Positions 37,068 to 45,702 of a DNA stretch of 64,000 nucleotides are shown piece after piece. The DNA is taken from contig CAMKJS010000002.1 in NCBI GenBank assembly GCA_946413245.1, positions 22,695 through 86,694 on the forward strand, written 5' to 3'. The number at the start of each line of letters is the position of its first letter. The stretch's first letter is position 1. The notes under the pieces are model-generated. The model saw only the letters and a program-made list of their open reading frames with translations. It was not told the DNA's origin and made no database searches. The position numbers and the translations under genes were made by a program. The stretch is from an uncultured Clostridia bacterium. Its GTDB lineage: Bacteria > Bacillota > Clostridia > Christensenellales > Aristaeellaceae.

Positions 37068-39791
37068 TTATTGAACCTCTCTTTTCTTTGCGGCTGACCA
37101 GGCCGAATAGTACTTCTTCCCGTCAACCTTCTTCCATGTCCGAATCCGGACGTAATATATTTTTCCGGTTTTCAGTTTTTTCAGCACGATCCTGGTCGTG
37201 GCGGCTTTGCTGATCGTCTTCTTTTTCGAATCCGAGAAGTCCTTCTTCAGGCTGTACTCAATCTGATATCCGTCAACTCCGTTGATTTTGCCCCATCTCA
37301 GCGTCAGCTGTTTCTTCCCGGCAGTCAGGGTATTCAGCTGCGCGGGTTTGGGATTAATTACAAATGTGGCTTTCTTTTTCCCGGTATAATTCCCCTTCCC
37401 GGTAACGGTCACAGTAGCCGTGCCTACATTCTTGTTATTCTGATAGGCGACAGTATAATCCGTTCCCTGGACCAGTTCTTTGCCTTTGCAGGTGACTTTC
37501 AGCTCGGGGCGGATCGCTTTCCCGGTATAGACCTGCGCGGCGATCTTGCTGATTTTGCTGTTTTTCAGATCGATGCGTTTGCCGGCAATGACCTGGGTCG
37601 CCTTGTCCACCCGCAGCTCGTAGTCGCTGATTCCGGGATAATCCTCGTCCTCGATGCGCCAGATCTTCACCTCGGGATCAGATTCCCATGCTTCCGGATC
37701 CGTAGTATTCACCAGTTTTTTCAGCGGCGGGCATCCGGATACATCCAGGCTGGAGAACGAATTGTAGTTGCAGCGAAGGATGGCCAGCTTTTTGTTTTTG
37801 CTTATATCCAGCTTTTTCAGCTTGTTGGAATAGCAACGGAGTTCCGTAAGCTCGGTGTTGCTTCCCACATCCAGGCTCGTCAGCAGATTGTTTTCACAGC
37901 CGATATAGGTCAGCGCCGTGTTCTTGCTCACGTCAAGACTCTTCAGTCGGTTTTCTCCGCAGTTAAAATCGGTCAGCGCCGTATTCTTGCTCACGTCAAG
38001 GCTCGTCAGCTCATTTCCGTAGCAGTAGAGGGCTTTCAGCGCCGTATTGTTGCTGAGATCAAGGCTCGTCAGGTAGTTGGATCCGCACCACAGTTCTCTC
38101 AGCGCCGTAAAGTATTCGATTCCCTTCAGATCGGATATGTCGCTGGCGGAACAGTGAATCTCCGTCGCTTCGTCGATCTCGTCGCTGCTCAGCCCGCCGT
38201 CACCGTCCTTGTCAAACGTTTCCTTCACATACTCCCGGAATCTGTCATCCGGGAAATTGGCTGTGCTGATGGCGATCGCATCGGGATCCGAGCCCATGAT
38301 CACCTGGGTCGCCTTGTCCACCCGCAGCTCGTAGTCGCTGATTCCGGGATAATCCTCGTCCTCGATGCGCCAGATCTTCACCTCGGGATCAGATTCCCAT
38401 GCTTCCGGATCCGTAGTATTCACCAGTTTTTTCAGCGGCGGGCATCCGGATACATCCAGGCTGGAGAACGAATTGTAGTTGCAGCGAAGGATGGCCAGCT
38501 TTTTGTTTTTGCTTATATCCAGCTTTTTCAGCTTGTTGGAATAGCAACGGAGTTCCGTAAGCTCGGTGTTGCTTCCCACATCCAGGCTCGTCAGCAGATT
38601 GTTTTCACAGCCGATATAGGTCAGCGCCGTGTTCTTGCTCACGTCAAGACTCTTCAGTCGGTTTTCTCCGCAGTTAAAATCGGTCAGCGCCGTATTCTTG
38701 CTCACGTCAAGGCTCGTCAGCTCATTTCCGTAGCAGTAGAGGGCTTTCAGCGCCGTATTGTTGCTGAGATCAAGGCTCGTCAGGTAGTTGGATCCGCACC
38801 ACAGTTCTCTCAGCGCCGTAAAGTATTCGATTCCCTTCAGATCGGATATGTCGCTGGCGGAACAGTGAATCTCCGTCGCTTCGTCGATCTCGTCGCTGCT
38901 CAGCCCGCCGTCACCGTCCTTGTCAAACGTTTCCTTCACATACTCCCGGAATCTGTCATCCGGGAAATTGGCTGTGCTGATGGCGATCGCATCGGGATCC
39001 GAGCCCATGATCACCTGGGTCGCCTTGTCCACCCGCAGCTCATAAGCGTTGAATCCGGGGCTGTCCTTGTCCGCAAGGAACCAGATTTTTACAGCCGAAT
39101 CTGATTCCCATTCTTCAGGTTCCGTGGTGGCCACCATTTTTTTCAGTCCCGGGCACCCGGATATGTCCAGACTGGACAGCTGATTATAGTTGCATCGAAG
39201 GATAGCCAGCTTTTTGCTTTTGCTTATATCCAGTTTTTTCAGCTTGTTGGAATAGCAGCGAAGTTCCGTCAGTTCGGTATTGCTGCGCACGTCCAGGCTC
39301 GTCAGCTGATTATCTTCACAGCCGATATAGGTCAGCGCCGTATTTCTGCTTACATCCAGACTTGTCAGCTGGTTTTCACCGCAGTTAAAATCGGTCAGCG
39401 CCGTATTCTTGCTCAGATCGAGACTCGTCAGTTCATTTCCGTAACAATAGAGCTCCTCAAGTGCCGTATTCCCGCTCAGATCAAGGCTCGCCAGCCGGTT
39501 GGATCCGCACCAGAGCTCTTTCAGCGCCGTAAAATATTCGATCCCCTTCAGATCGGATATATCGCTGGCGGAAACACGAATCTTCGTCACCGCGTCAATC
39601 TCGTCACTGGTCAGCCAGCCGTCCCCGTCCGTATCACAGGATTCCTCCACATACTCCCGGAAATTGTCATCCGGGAAATTGGCGGTATTGATGGCCACGT
39701 CCGCCGCCGCAGCCGGGGCAGCCGTCACCAGTGCCAGTAACAACAGCACAGCCGTCAGAATCAACCTGAACCTGATATTTTCTTTTTTCAT
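37068..39791 (-). CDS. Secreted LRR protein with EF-hand/dockerin-like modules and C-terminal Ig-like and FN3-like domains
   Basis: Signal peptide; three modules beginning NFPDDxFREYVxExxDxDGDGxLxSDEID followed by NTALTxLxCxxNxLxSLDVS repeats; C-terminal YTGKAIRPELKVTCKGKELVQGTDYTVAY and YYVRIRTWKKVDGKKYYSAWS. Confidence 0.88.
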   Translation of the reverse strand: MKKENIRFRLILTAVLLLLALVTAAPAAAADVAINTANFPDDNFREYVEESCDTDGDGWLTSDEIDAVTKIRVSASDISDLKGIEYFTALKELWCGSNRLASLDLSGNTALEELYCYGNELTSLDLSKNTALTDFNCGENQLTSLDVSRNTALTYIGCEDNQLTSLDVRSNTELTELRCYSNKLKKLDISKSKKLAILRCNYNQLSSLDISGCPGLKKMVATTEPEEWESDSAVKIWFLADKDSPGFNAYELRVDKATQVIMGSDPDAIAISTANFPDDRFREYVKETFDKDGDGGLSSDEIDEATEIHCSASDISDLKGIEYFTALRELWCGSNYLTSLDLSNNTALKALYCYGNELTSLDVSKNTALTDFNCGENRLKSLDVSKNTALTYIGCENNLLTSLDVGSNTELTELRCYSNKLKKLDISKNKKLAILRCNYNSFSSLDVSGCPPLKKLVNTTDPEAWESDPEVKIWRIEDEDYPGISDYELRVDKATQVIMGSDPDAIAISTANFPDDRFREYVKETFDKDGDGGLSSDEIDEATEIHCSASDISDLKGIEYFTALRELWCGSNYLTSLDLSNNTALKALYCYGNELTSLDVSKNTALTDFNCGENRLKSLDVSKNTALTYIGCENNLLTSLDVGSNTELTELRCYSNKLKKLDISKNKKLAILRCNYNSFSSLDVSGCPPLKKLVNTTDPEAWESDPEVKIWRIEDEDYPGISDYELRVDKATQVIAGKRIDLKNSKISKIAAQVYTGKAIRPELKVTCKGKELVQGTDYTVAYQNNKNVGTATVTVTGKGNYTGKKKATFVINPKPAQLNTLTAGKKQLTLRWGKINGVDGYQIEYSLKKDFSDSKKKTISKAATTRIVLKKLKTGKIYYVRIRTWKKVDGKKYYSAWSAAKKREVQ
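37591..39012. repeat. Tandem duplication of a 711-bp unit (two apparently identical copies, 37591-38301 and 38302-39012)
   Basis: Shared landmarks (acctgggtcg at 37591, 38302, 39013; tagtcgctga at 37621 and 38332) all offset 711 bp; encoded 237-aa units read as identical; a third, diverged copy follows. Confidence 0.92.
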
Positions 39792-39868
39792 GGGTTCGCT
39801 CCTCCCTTCTGTAATCCAACCTCTGTGGCATGTCTTTTGATGTCAGGCACAATATACCATTCTTTTCA

Positions 39869-40351
39869 TCATGATTCAACCCTGTCGCTCTCCATGATCC
39901 CCCAGCTGATCTCCTGCTCAATCACCCGTGCAATCTCTTTCAGCCCGGCTTCGTCTTCCGCGCCGAATCTGTTCAAAACCGGGCTGTCCATATCCAGCAC
40001 CGCCAGGGGTTTTCCGTCTGCGTGCAGCGGGATCACAAGCTCGGACCGGGAGGCGCTGTCACAGGCAATATGCCCGGGAAACGCGTGCACGTCCGGCACG
40101 TTCAACGCTTCGTCCCGCTCCAGGCTGGATCCGCATACGCCTTTTCCCACGGGAATATGCACACAGGCGGGCTTGCCCTGGAACGGCCCGACTACCAGCC
40201 GGCCCCCGCGGAGCAGATAAAAGCCCACCCAGTTCAGCTCCGGCAGCGTGTCCGCAAGCAGGGCGGATACATTGCTGAGCGCCGAAACGAACCAGCAGTC
40301 CGCCGCGATCATCTCCCGCGTCTGTTGCCTGAGCAGTTCATAATCTGTCAT
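39869..40351 (-). CDS. GAF-domain free methionine-(R)-sulfoxide reductase (fRMsr)
   Basis: GPFQGKPACVHIPVGKGVCGSS...HIACDSASRSELVIPL with the expected cysteines. Confidence 0.92.
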   Translation of the reverse strand: MTDYELLRQQTREMIAADCWFVSALSNVSALLADTLPELNWVGFYLLRGGRLVVGPFQGKPACVHIPVGKGVCGSSLERDEALNVPDVHAFPGHIACDSASRSELVIPLHADGKPLAVLDMDSPVLNRFGAEDEAGLKEIARVIEQEISWGIMESDRVES

Positions 40352-40551
40352 ATGCTGATCCTCCGTAATCTGCTGCTTCGCGGCAGGCTCTTTGTCTGCC
40401 GCTTCTGCGGAATGTTTCTTCGTCTTTCCTTTCGCTCCGCGGTTTCTCTGCCGCGGACAGGAAATTGCTGCTCGGTATTGTATCATAAAAAAGGCGGTTG
40501 CGGGAGAGTCCGAACCCGCAAAAAAATGTTGCGGGTTATGAAAACTCGACG

Positions 40552-40580
40552 TTGACAATGCAGCCCCGCTTCGGTACAAT
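40552..40580 (+). promoter_or_regulatory. Sigma-A promoter of DUF362 gene
   Basis: TTGACA (40552-40557), 17-nt spacer, TACAAT (40575-40580). Confidence 0.75.
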
Positions 40581-40662
40581 CCAGTCAGAAAGCGTGCATA
40601 GCAAGCCGGTTATTTTGCCGGCACGAACGGAAAAAAACGCCGGAAACCAAGGAGGAAACCGC

Positions 40663-41793
40663 ATGAGCAGCACAAAATCCGCCGTATACTTCACCGATTT
40701 CAGAACGAAGCTGGATGTGAGCCAGGGCGTCAAACTGCAGAACCTCTGCAAAAAGGCCGGAATAGGAAACATTGACTTCACCGGAAAGTTTGTCGCCATT
40801 AAGATGCACTTCGGGGAACTGGGGAATTTCGCCTACCTCCGTCCCAACTATGTCAAAGCCGTTGCCGACCTGATCAAAAGCCTGGGCGGAAAGCCTTTCC
40901 TGACGGACTGCAACACGCTGTACCCCGGCAGCCGGAAAAACGCCGTAGACCATCTGTACAACGCGGAGGTCAACGGTTTCAACAGCGTCACCACCGGCTG
41001 TTATGTGATCATCGCGGACGGGCTGAAGGGCACGGATGATATCGTGGTGCCCGTTCCGAACGGGGAATACTGCAAGGAAGCCTATATCGGCCGGGCACTG
41101 TACGACGCGGACATCATCATATCCCTGAACCATTTCAAGGGGCATGAGATGACCGGTTTCGGCGGCGCGGTCAAGAATCTCGGCATGGGCGGCGGCAGCC
41201 GGGCCGGAAAAATGCATCAGCATAATGACGGCAAGCCCGTGGTGAACCCAAGCGCCTGCCGCTGCTGCCGGATCTGCGCCCGGGAATGCGGGTCCGACGC
41301 CATCTCTTACGAGAGCGGAAAGGCGGTCATCGATCAGAATATCTGCAAAGGCTGCGGACGGTGCATCGGCGCCTGCGCCTTTGACGCCATCCACGCGACA
41401 GACGGGACCGCGGCGGATATGCTGGGCAGGAAAATGGCGGAATATACCGCCGCCGTCTGCAGCGGAAAGCCCTGCTTCCATATCACCCTGATTATGGACG
41501 TATCCCCGAACTGCGACTGCCACGGGGAAAACGACGCGCCGATCCTGCCGAACCTGGGCATGCTGGCCTCCTTCGATCCGGTGGCGCTGGACCAGGCCTG
41601 TGCGGATCTGTGCCTCGCGGCGGAGCCCATGCCCAACAGCCAGCTCTCGGATAATCTGGCCAAACCCGACTGGCAGCATCACCACGATCATTTCCTGGAC
41701 AGCAACCCGAACGTCAGCTGGAAGGAAACCCTGGCCCACGGGGAAAAGATCGGGCTGGGCACCCGGGAATATGAGCTGATCCGAATTAAATAA
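40663..41793 (+). CDS. DUF362 domain protein with two 4Fe-4S clusters
   Basis: CRCCRICARECGSDAISYESGKAVIDQNICKGCGRCIGACAFDAI; FKGHEMTGFGGAVKNLGMG; AAGGAGG RBS. Confidence 0.93.
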   Translation: MSSTKSAVYFTDFRTKLDVSQGVKLQNLCKKAGIGNIDFTGKFVAIKMHFGELGNFAYLRPNYVKAVADLIKSLGGKPFLTDCNTLYPGSRKNAVDHLYNAEVNGFNSVTTGCYVIIADGLKGTDDIVVPVPNGEYCKEAYIGRALYDADIIISLNHFKGHEMTGFGGAVKNLGMGGGSRAGKMHQHNDGKPVVNPSACRCCRICARECGSDAISYESGKAVIDQNICKGCGRCIGACAFDAIHATDGTAADMLGRKMAEYTAAVCSGKPCFHITLIMDVSPNCDCHGENDAPILPNLGMLASFDPVALDQACADLCLAAEPMPNSQLSDNLAKPDWQHHHDHFLDSNPNVSWKETLAHGEKIGLGTREYELIRIK

Positions 41794-41823
41794 TCAGCAT
41801 CTTTCACCTGACATATGAATCAG

Positions 41824-41857
41824 AACCACCGGCGCGGCCGGTGGTTTTGATTTTTAT
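41824..41857 (+). terminator. Rho-independent terminator
   Basis: AACCACCGGC-GCG-GCCGGTGGTT then TTGATTTTTAT. Confidence 0.85.
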
Positions 41858-41860
41858 CTC

Positions 41861-42145
41861 TTATTCTTCGCAGTCAAAAATTGCTTTGCCTTCCAGCAGA
41901 TCGCCGTATTTCGCCTTCCACAGCTTATGGGCTTCACACGCGTCATATCGCTCCAGCCCTTCCGGGGTCACCGTCATTTCGATCATCAGGCTGTACCGAT
42001 TCTCCCGGGTGCTGTTGGAGGGATGGATCTCCACCTTCTCCACGCCTTCCAGGGTCAGCGTCTGATTGAACAGCTCCGTGATCTCCGGCAGCAGCCGCTG
42101 CGTATCGTTCCGGTCTCTGAATTTCGCGATGATATAATGCTTCAT
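41861..42145 (-). CDS. Dabb/stress-responsive A/B-barrel domain protein
   Basis: HYIIAKFRD...ITELFNQTLTLEGVEKVEIHPSN...; about 94 aa. Confidence 0.8.
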   Translation of the reverse strand: MKHYIIAKFRDRNDTQRLLPEITELFNQTLTLEGVEKVEIHPSNSTRENRYSLMIEMTVTPEGLERYDACEAHKLWKAKYGDLLEGKAIFDCEE

Positions 42146-42194
42146 GAAATGCTCCTTTCCCGGTCCTTTATCCGGATTATGTTATCAGCCGCTC

Positions 42195-43862
42195 TTATCC
42201 CAATCCGTTTTTCATCTCTCTCAATTGTTTCGCCGTCTCCAGATACTCTTCCTGCAGGCGTTCCGGGCTGTCTCCCTTTTTCGGCGCCGACATTCTGGCG
42301 GACAGCGCCGCCAGGCGCATCTCCAGGCTGCTGATCGCCAGCTGCCTGTCCGCCTCGTTCCGGTCCTGCGGCCGGGGCGCCTTCATTTCCTCCAGCGTTC
42401 CTTCAAAAGAAACCAGTTTGCCCTGTTCAAACCGGACGATCCGGGTGGCTGTCTTCCGGATGAATTCCTCGTCATGGCTCACGAACAGCACCGTGCCGCC
42501 GTATTCCGCCAGCAGGCGCTCCAGTTCCTCCAGCGTAAACAGGTCCAGATGGTTGGTAGGCTCGTCCAGCACCAGCAGATTGCAGTCCGTCAGCAGCAGT
42601 CTGGCCAGCGCCACCTTCGCGCGCTCGCCGCCCGAAAGCACGGACACAGGCTTGAATACATCCTCCCGCTGAAAGTTCAGGCGGATCAGCACCGTTCTGG
42701 CCAGGCTCTCCGGATGGACCGAAACGTCCATTACGTTCTCCAGCACCGTCCGGTCCGGCCGCAGCGTCTTCTCGTGGTGCTGGTCGAACCAGCCTGCCCG
42801 GACCGCCGGATTGAACCGAACCGTCCCGTCGAAGCGGATTTCTTCCCCGCTTTGTCCGGCCAGGACAGAAAGCAGCGTCGTTTTTCCGCAGCCGTTGCTG
42901 CCCATCAGGGCTGTACGGCTCCCTGTCGGCAGGGTAAAACCTGTCCGGCTCAGCAGCACGGTTCCTCCGGCTTCCAGCGTGTCGCATCTGCACTCTAGCG
43001 CCGTCCTGGCTTCCACGGGGTGAGCGACGCCCAGCTTCATCCGGATATCCGGAAGCGCTCTGGGCTTCTCCTTCACTTCCATCTGTTCCATGCGGTTCTG
43101 AATCGTCCGCTTGGCGTGACTGAGCTGCAGCACCGCGTCCGTCCACTCCCGGGTATGCAGCCGGGCTTCGCTGTTTCCCATCCGGCTCGGCGCTTTCCGG
43201 ACGGAAGACGCCCGTTCCGCCATGCGCTGGGCCGATTCTTTCAGCCGCTTCTGTTCCGACCGGTACTGGTCGTACTCGAACTGCTGCCGTTCCCGCTGTC
43301 TTCTCCGTTCCTCCATGAAAGCGTCGTAACCGCCGGGGAATACGGTCACCTCTCCGTCTTCCAGATACCAGATCCGTTTGCAGAGCAGGCGGAGCAGCGC
43401 CCGATCGTGCGAAATCAGGATGATCGCGCCGGAAAACTCCGTCAGCTGCCTGCGCAGCAGCGCCAGGCCTTCTTCGTCCAGATCCGTGGTAGGCTCGTCC
43501 GCCAGCAGGAGCTGCGGGTGCTGCGACAGCGCCGCTGAAATCCGGTTTCGGGTCATTTCTCCTCCGGAAAGGCCCTCCCGCGTCTCTCCGGCCCGGAACA
43601 GCGCCCGGATCCGGCTGTCGTCTCCGCCGTTCTCGTTCCCCTGCTGATGGATCAGGGCCAGAGAGCCGGCCCGCTGAACCGTGCCTTCGTCCGCCTCCGT
43701 TTCGCCGGCCAGAATCCGCAGCAGAGTAGTTTTGCCCGCTCCGTTTTCGCCGATCAGCCCGATCCGCTCTCCGTCAAAAACCTCCAGATGATCCAGGCGG
43801 ATCAGCTGCCGGTCCCCGTAATATTTCGTCAGATTGTCCGCTCTCAAAAGCAGTTTCGCCAT
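42195..43862 (-). CDS. ABC-F family ATPase (ribosomal-protection/antibiotic-resistance-like)
   Basis: Two ABC domains without TMs: GENGAGKTT/LSGGEMTRNRISAAL and GSNGCGKTT/LSGGERAKVALARLLL; long charged interdomain linker. Confidence 0.93.
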   Translation of the reverse strand: MAKLLLRADNLTKYYGDRQLIRLDHLEVFDGERIGLIGENGAGKTTLLRILAGETEADEGTVQRAGSLALIHQQGNENGGDDSRIRALFRAGETREGLSGGEMTRNRISAALSQHPQLLLADEPTTDLDEEGLALLRRQLTEFSGAIILISHDRALLRLLCKRIWYLEDGEVTVFPGGYDAFMEERRRQRERQQFEYDQYRSEQKRLKESAQRMAERASSVRKAPSRMGNSEARLHTREWTDAVLQLSHAKRTIQNRMEQMEVKEKPRALPDIRMKLGVAHPVEARTALECRCDTLEAGGTVLLSRTGFTLPTGSRTALMGSNGCGKTTLLSVLAGQSGEEIRFDGTVRFNPAVRAGWFDQHHEKTLRPDRTVLENVMDVSVHPESLARTVLIRLNFQREDVFKPVSVLSGGERAKVALARLLLTDCNLLVLDEPTNHLDLFTLEELERLLAEYGGTVLFVSHDEEFIRKTATRIVRFEQGKLVSFEGTLEEMKAPRPQDRNEADRQLAISSLEMRLAALSARMSAPKKGDSPERLQEEYLETAKQLREMKNGLG

Positions 43863-43864
43863 AC

Positions 43865-44089
43865 AAAAACACGCCCCTCCCATGCCGCGGAAGCGCGTGA
43901 AAAAGCATACGAAAAAACGTTAGGCTCTGCGTCACGCGACCTTCCGACGGCAACATGAAATCACACTCCCGGAGCATTGTTCCGGAAGGGTTGCTGCAGC
44001 CGAAATTCAGTCGCGGATTTTCATCAGTCCCTGAAACCGTCCTTTCTTTGATCTGTCATTAAAATACAGGAACAGAAGCCGTTTGTCAA
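43865..44089 (-). promoter_or_regulatory. Promoter and ~190-nt leader with candidate terminator/antiterminator attenuator of the ABC-F gene
   Basis: Minus strand TTGACA (44084-44089), 17 nt, TATTTT (44061-44066); hairpin CACGCGCTTCCGCGGCATGGGAGGGGCGTG + TTTTT (43865-43899) covering the SD; competing arm GGAAGGTCGCGTGA (43932-43945). Confidence 0.7.
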
Positions 44090-44109
44090 GCCGTCTCCGG
44101 ACAATTCCG

Positions 44110-45483
44110 TTACTGTTCCAGCACGTTTTCCCGGGTGACGTTCCGCAGCCACTTCTTGCTCCGGTAATGCCCGATAACCCACGGCCATTTCACGAACTCG
44201 TCCGTACACAGCAGAAAATACACCCACATCGGCGGCAGCTTCAGCACCGCGGCGGACAGGAATCCCAGCGGCAGAGCGTAAAGCCACATGTCGATTGTGT
44301 CGCAGACAAACCCGAAGCGGCTGTCCCCGCCCGCGCGGAACACGCCCGCGATCAGGGTGGTATTCACCGCCTGGCCCATTACATAATAGGTATTGATCCA
44401 GAGCATGCCCTTCAGAAAGCCCTTGCCTGTCTCTGTCAGACTGGCGAACCGAAGCACGAACGGCATGGCCGCCAGTACGATCAGCCCGCCGGCCAGCCCG
44501 GACAGCACCGTCAGCTTCATCAGCACCGTGGCGCCCCGGTCCGCCTCTTCCATTTTGCCGTCACCCAGCATCTGCCCCAGCAGAATGCCTCCGCCGCTGG
44601 CCACGCTGAAGCAGAGCACCGTTCCGAAGTTTCTCACCAGGGAGGTGAACGAATTGGCCGCCACCATATCCGTGCCGAGGAACTGGCCGATGATGACTGA
44701 ATACATGGAAAACGCCAGCCCCCAGGAAACGTCGTTCAGCGTCGCCGGCATAGCCATCTTCAGGAAATCCCGGAACAGCAGCTTGCTCTTGATGAACATA
44801 TAGGAAAGCTTCAGCCGGACGTCCTTGCTCCGGGCTGAAACGATCAGCGTCAGCGCCAGCTCGACGATTCTGGAAATCGAAGTCGCCAGCGCGACGCCCG
44901 CGGCGCCGAGCTTCGGGGCGCCGAACAGGCCGAAGATGAACACCGCGTTCAGCAGGATATTCAGCGTAAAGGCCACCGTGTTCAGCGCCGTGCTGACGGC
45001 TACCCGGCCCACGGAGCGGAGCGTAGCCAGATAGATTTCAATCAGGCCCCAGCACAGGTACGCCACGGAAACGTTCCGAAGATATCCGGCGCCGATGGAG
45101 ATCAGATCCGGATCCGGCGTAAAGGCCCGCATCATGAGTTCCGGAATAGTCAGCACGGCAACCGAGAACAGCAGCGTCACACCGACGGAAAAGCGCAGCG
45201 CGATGCCTTCCACCGCGTCTACCGCGCGCATGTCGCCCTTGCCGAAATACTGAGCGCTCAGCATGGTGACCCCGGTCCCCAGCCCGTACAGGATCATGAA
45301 CAGCACCGTGGCATACTGTGTCGCCAGGGAAACCGCCGAGATATGCTCCTGACCCACGAAGTTCAGCATGACCACGTCCGCGGAATTCACCGCGGCGCTC
45401 AGCAGGTTCTGCAGAATAATCGGTCCGGTCAGTTTCAGGATCCGGCCGAAAACAGCCCGTTCCTCTCTGCGGATTGTCAGCAT
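44110..45483 (-). CDS. MATE family efflux transporter
   Basis: LTGPIILQNLLSAAVNSADVVMLNFVGQEHISAVSLATQ; 12-TM pattern. Confidence 0.93.
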   Translation of the reverse strand: MLTIRREERAVFGRILKLTGPIILQNLLSAAVNSADVVMLNFVGQEHISAVSLATQYATVLFMILYGLGTGVTMLSAQYFGKGDMRAVDAVEGIALRFSVGVTLLFSVAVLTIPELMMRAFTPDPDLISIGAGYLRNVSVAYLCWGLIEIYLATLRSVGRVAVSTALNTVAFTLNILLNAVFIFGLFGAPKLGAAGVALATSISRIVELALTLIVSARSKDVRLKLSYMFIKSKLLFRDFLKMAMPATLNDVSWGLAFSMYSVIIGQFLGTDMVAANSFTSLVRNFGTVLCFSVASGGGILLGQMLGDGKMEEADRGATVLMKLTVLSGLAGGLIVLAAMPFVLRFASLTETGKGFLKGMLWINTYYVMGQAVNTTLIAGVFRAGGDSRFGFVCDTIDMWLYALPLGFLSAAVLKLPPMWVYFLLCTDEFVKWPWVIGHYRSKKWLRNVTRENVLEQ

Positions 45484-45702
45484 GCGCTCTCTTCTCCCCT
45501 TCGTTCGTTCCGGCAGAGTATACCACAATCCCGCGAACGCAACAATCTCTCGTGATATCAGTCCCGCGTGCGATCCGAAGATTCCCGTTTCCATTTCATG
45601 GGTTTTCTGTGGTATAATCCGCCTGTCAGATCATTGGCTTCCCGTTTTCCCGATAAGAGGCCGGAGCCGTCTGACCGAATACTGAAATCAGGGAGGCCGC
45701 GT

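Noticed and set aside
37591-39012. Repeat array as CRISPR or intergenic satellite
   Set aside because: Repeats are long, in frame and encode LRR modules; no spacer structure.
38154-39104. 316-aa + strand ORF with internal repeats
   Set aside because: Its repetitiveness mirrors the 711-bp duplication of the LRR gene on the opposite strand.
40495-40540. tRNA T-arm-like sequence (gagtccgaacccgc) as a tRNA remnant or attachment site
   Set aside because: No acceptor, anticodon or D-arm found, and no integrase nearby; better described as an inverted-repeat array.
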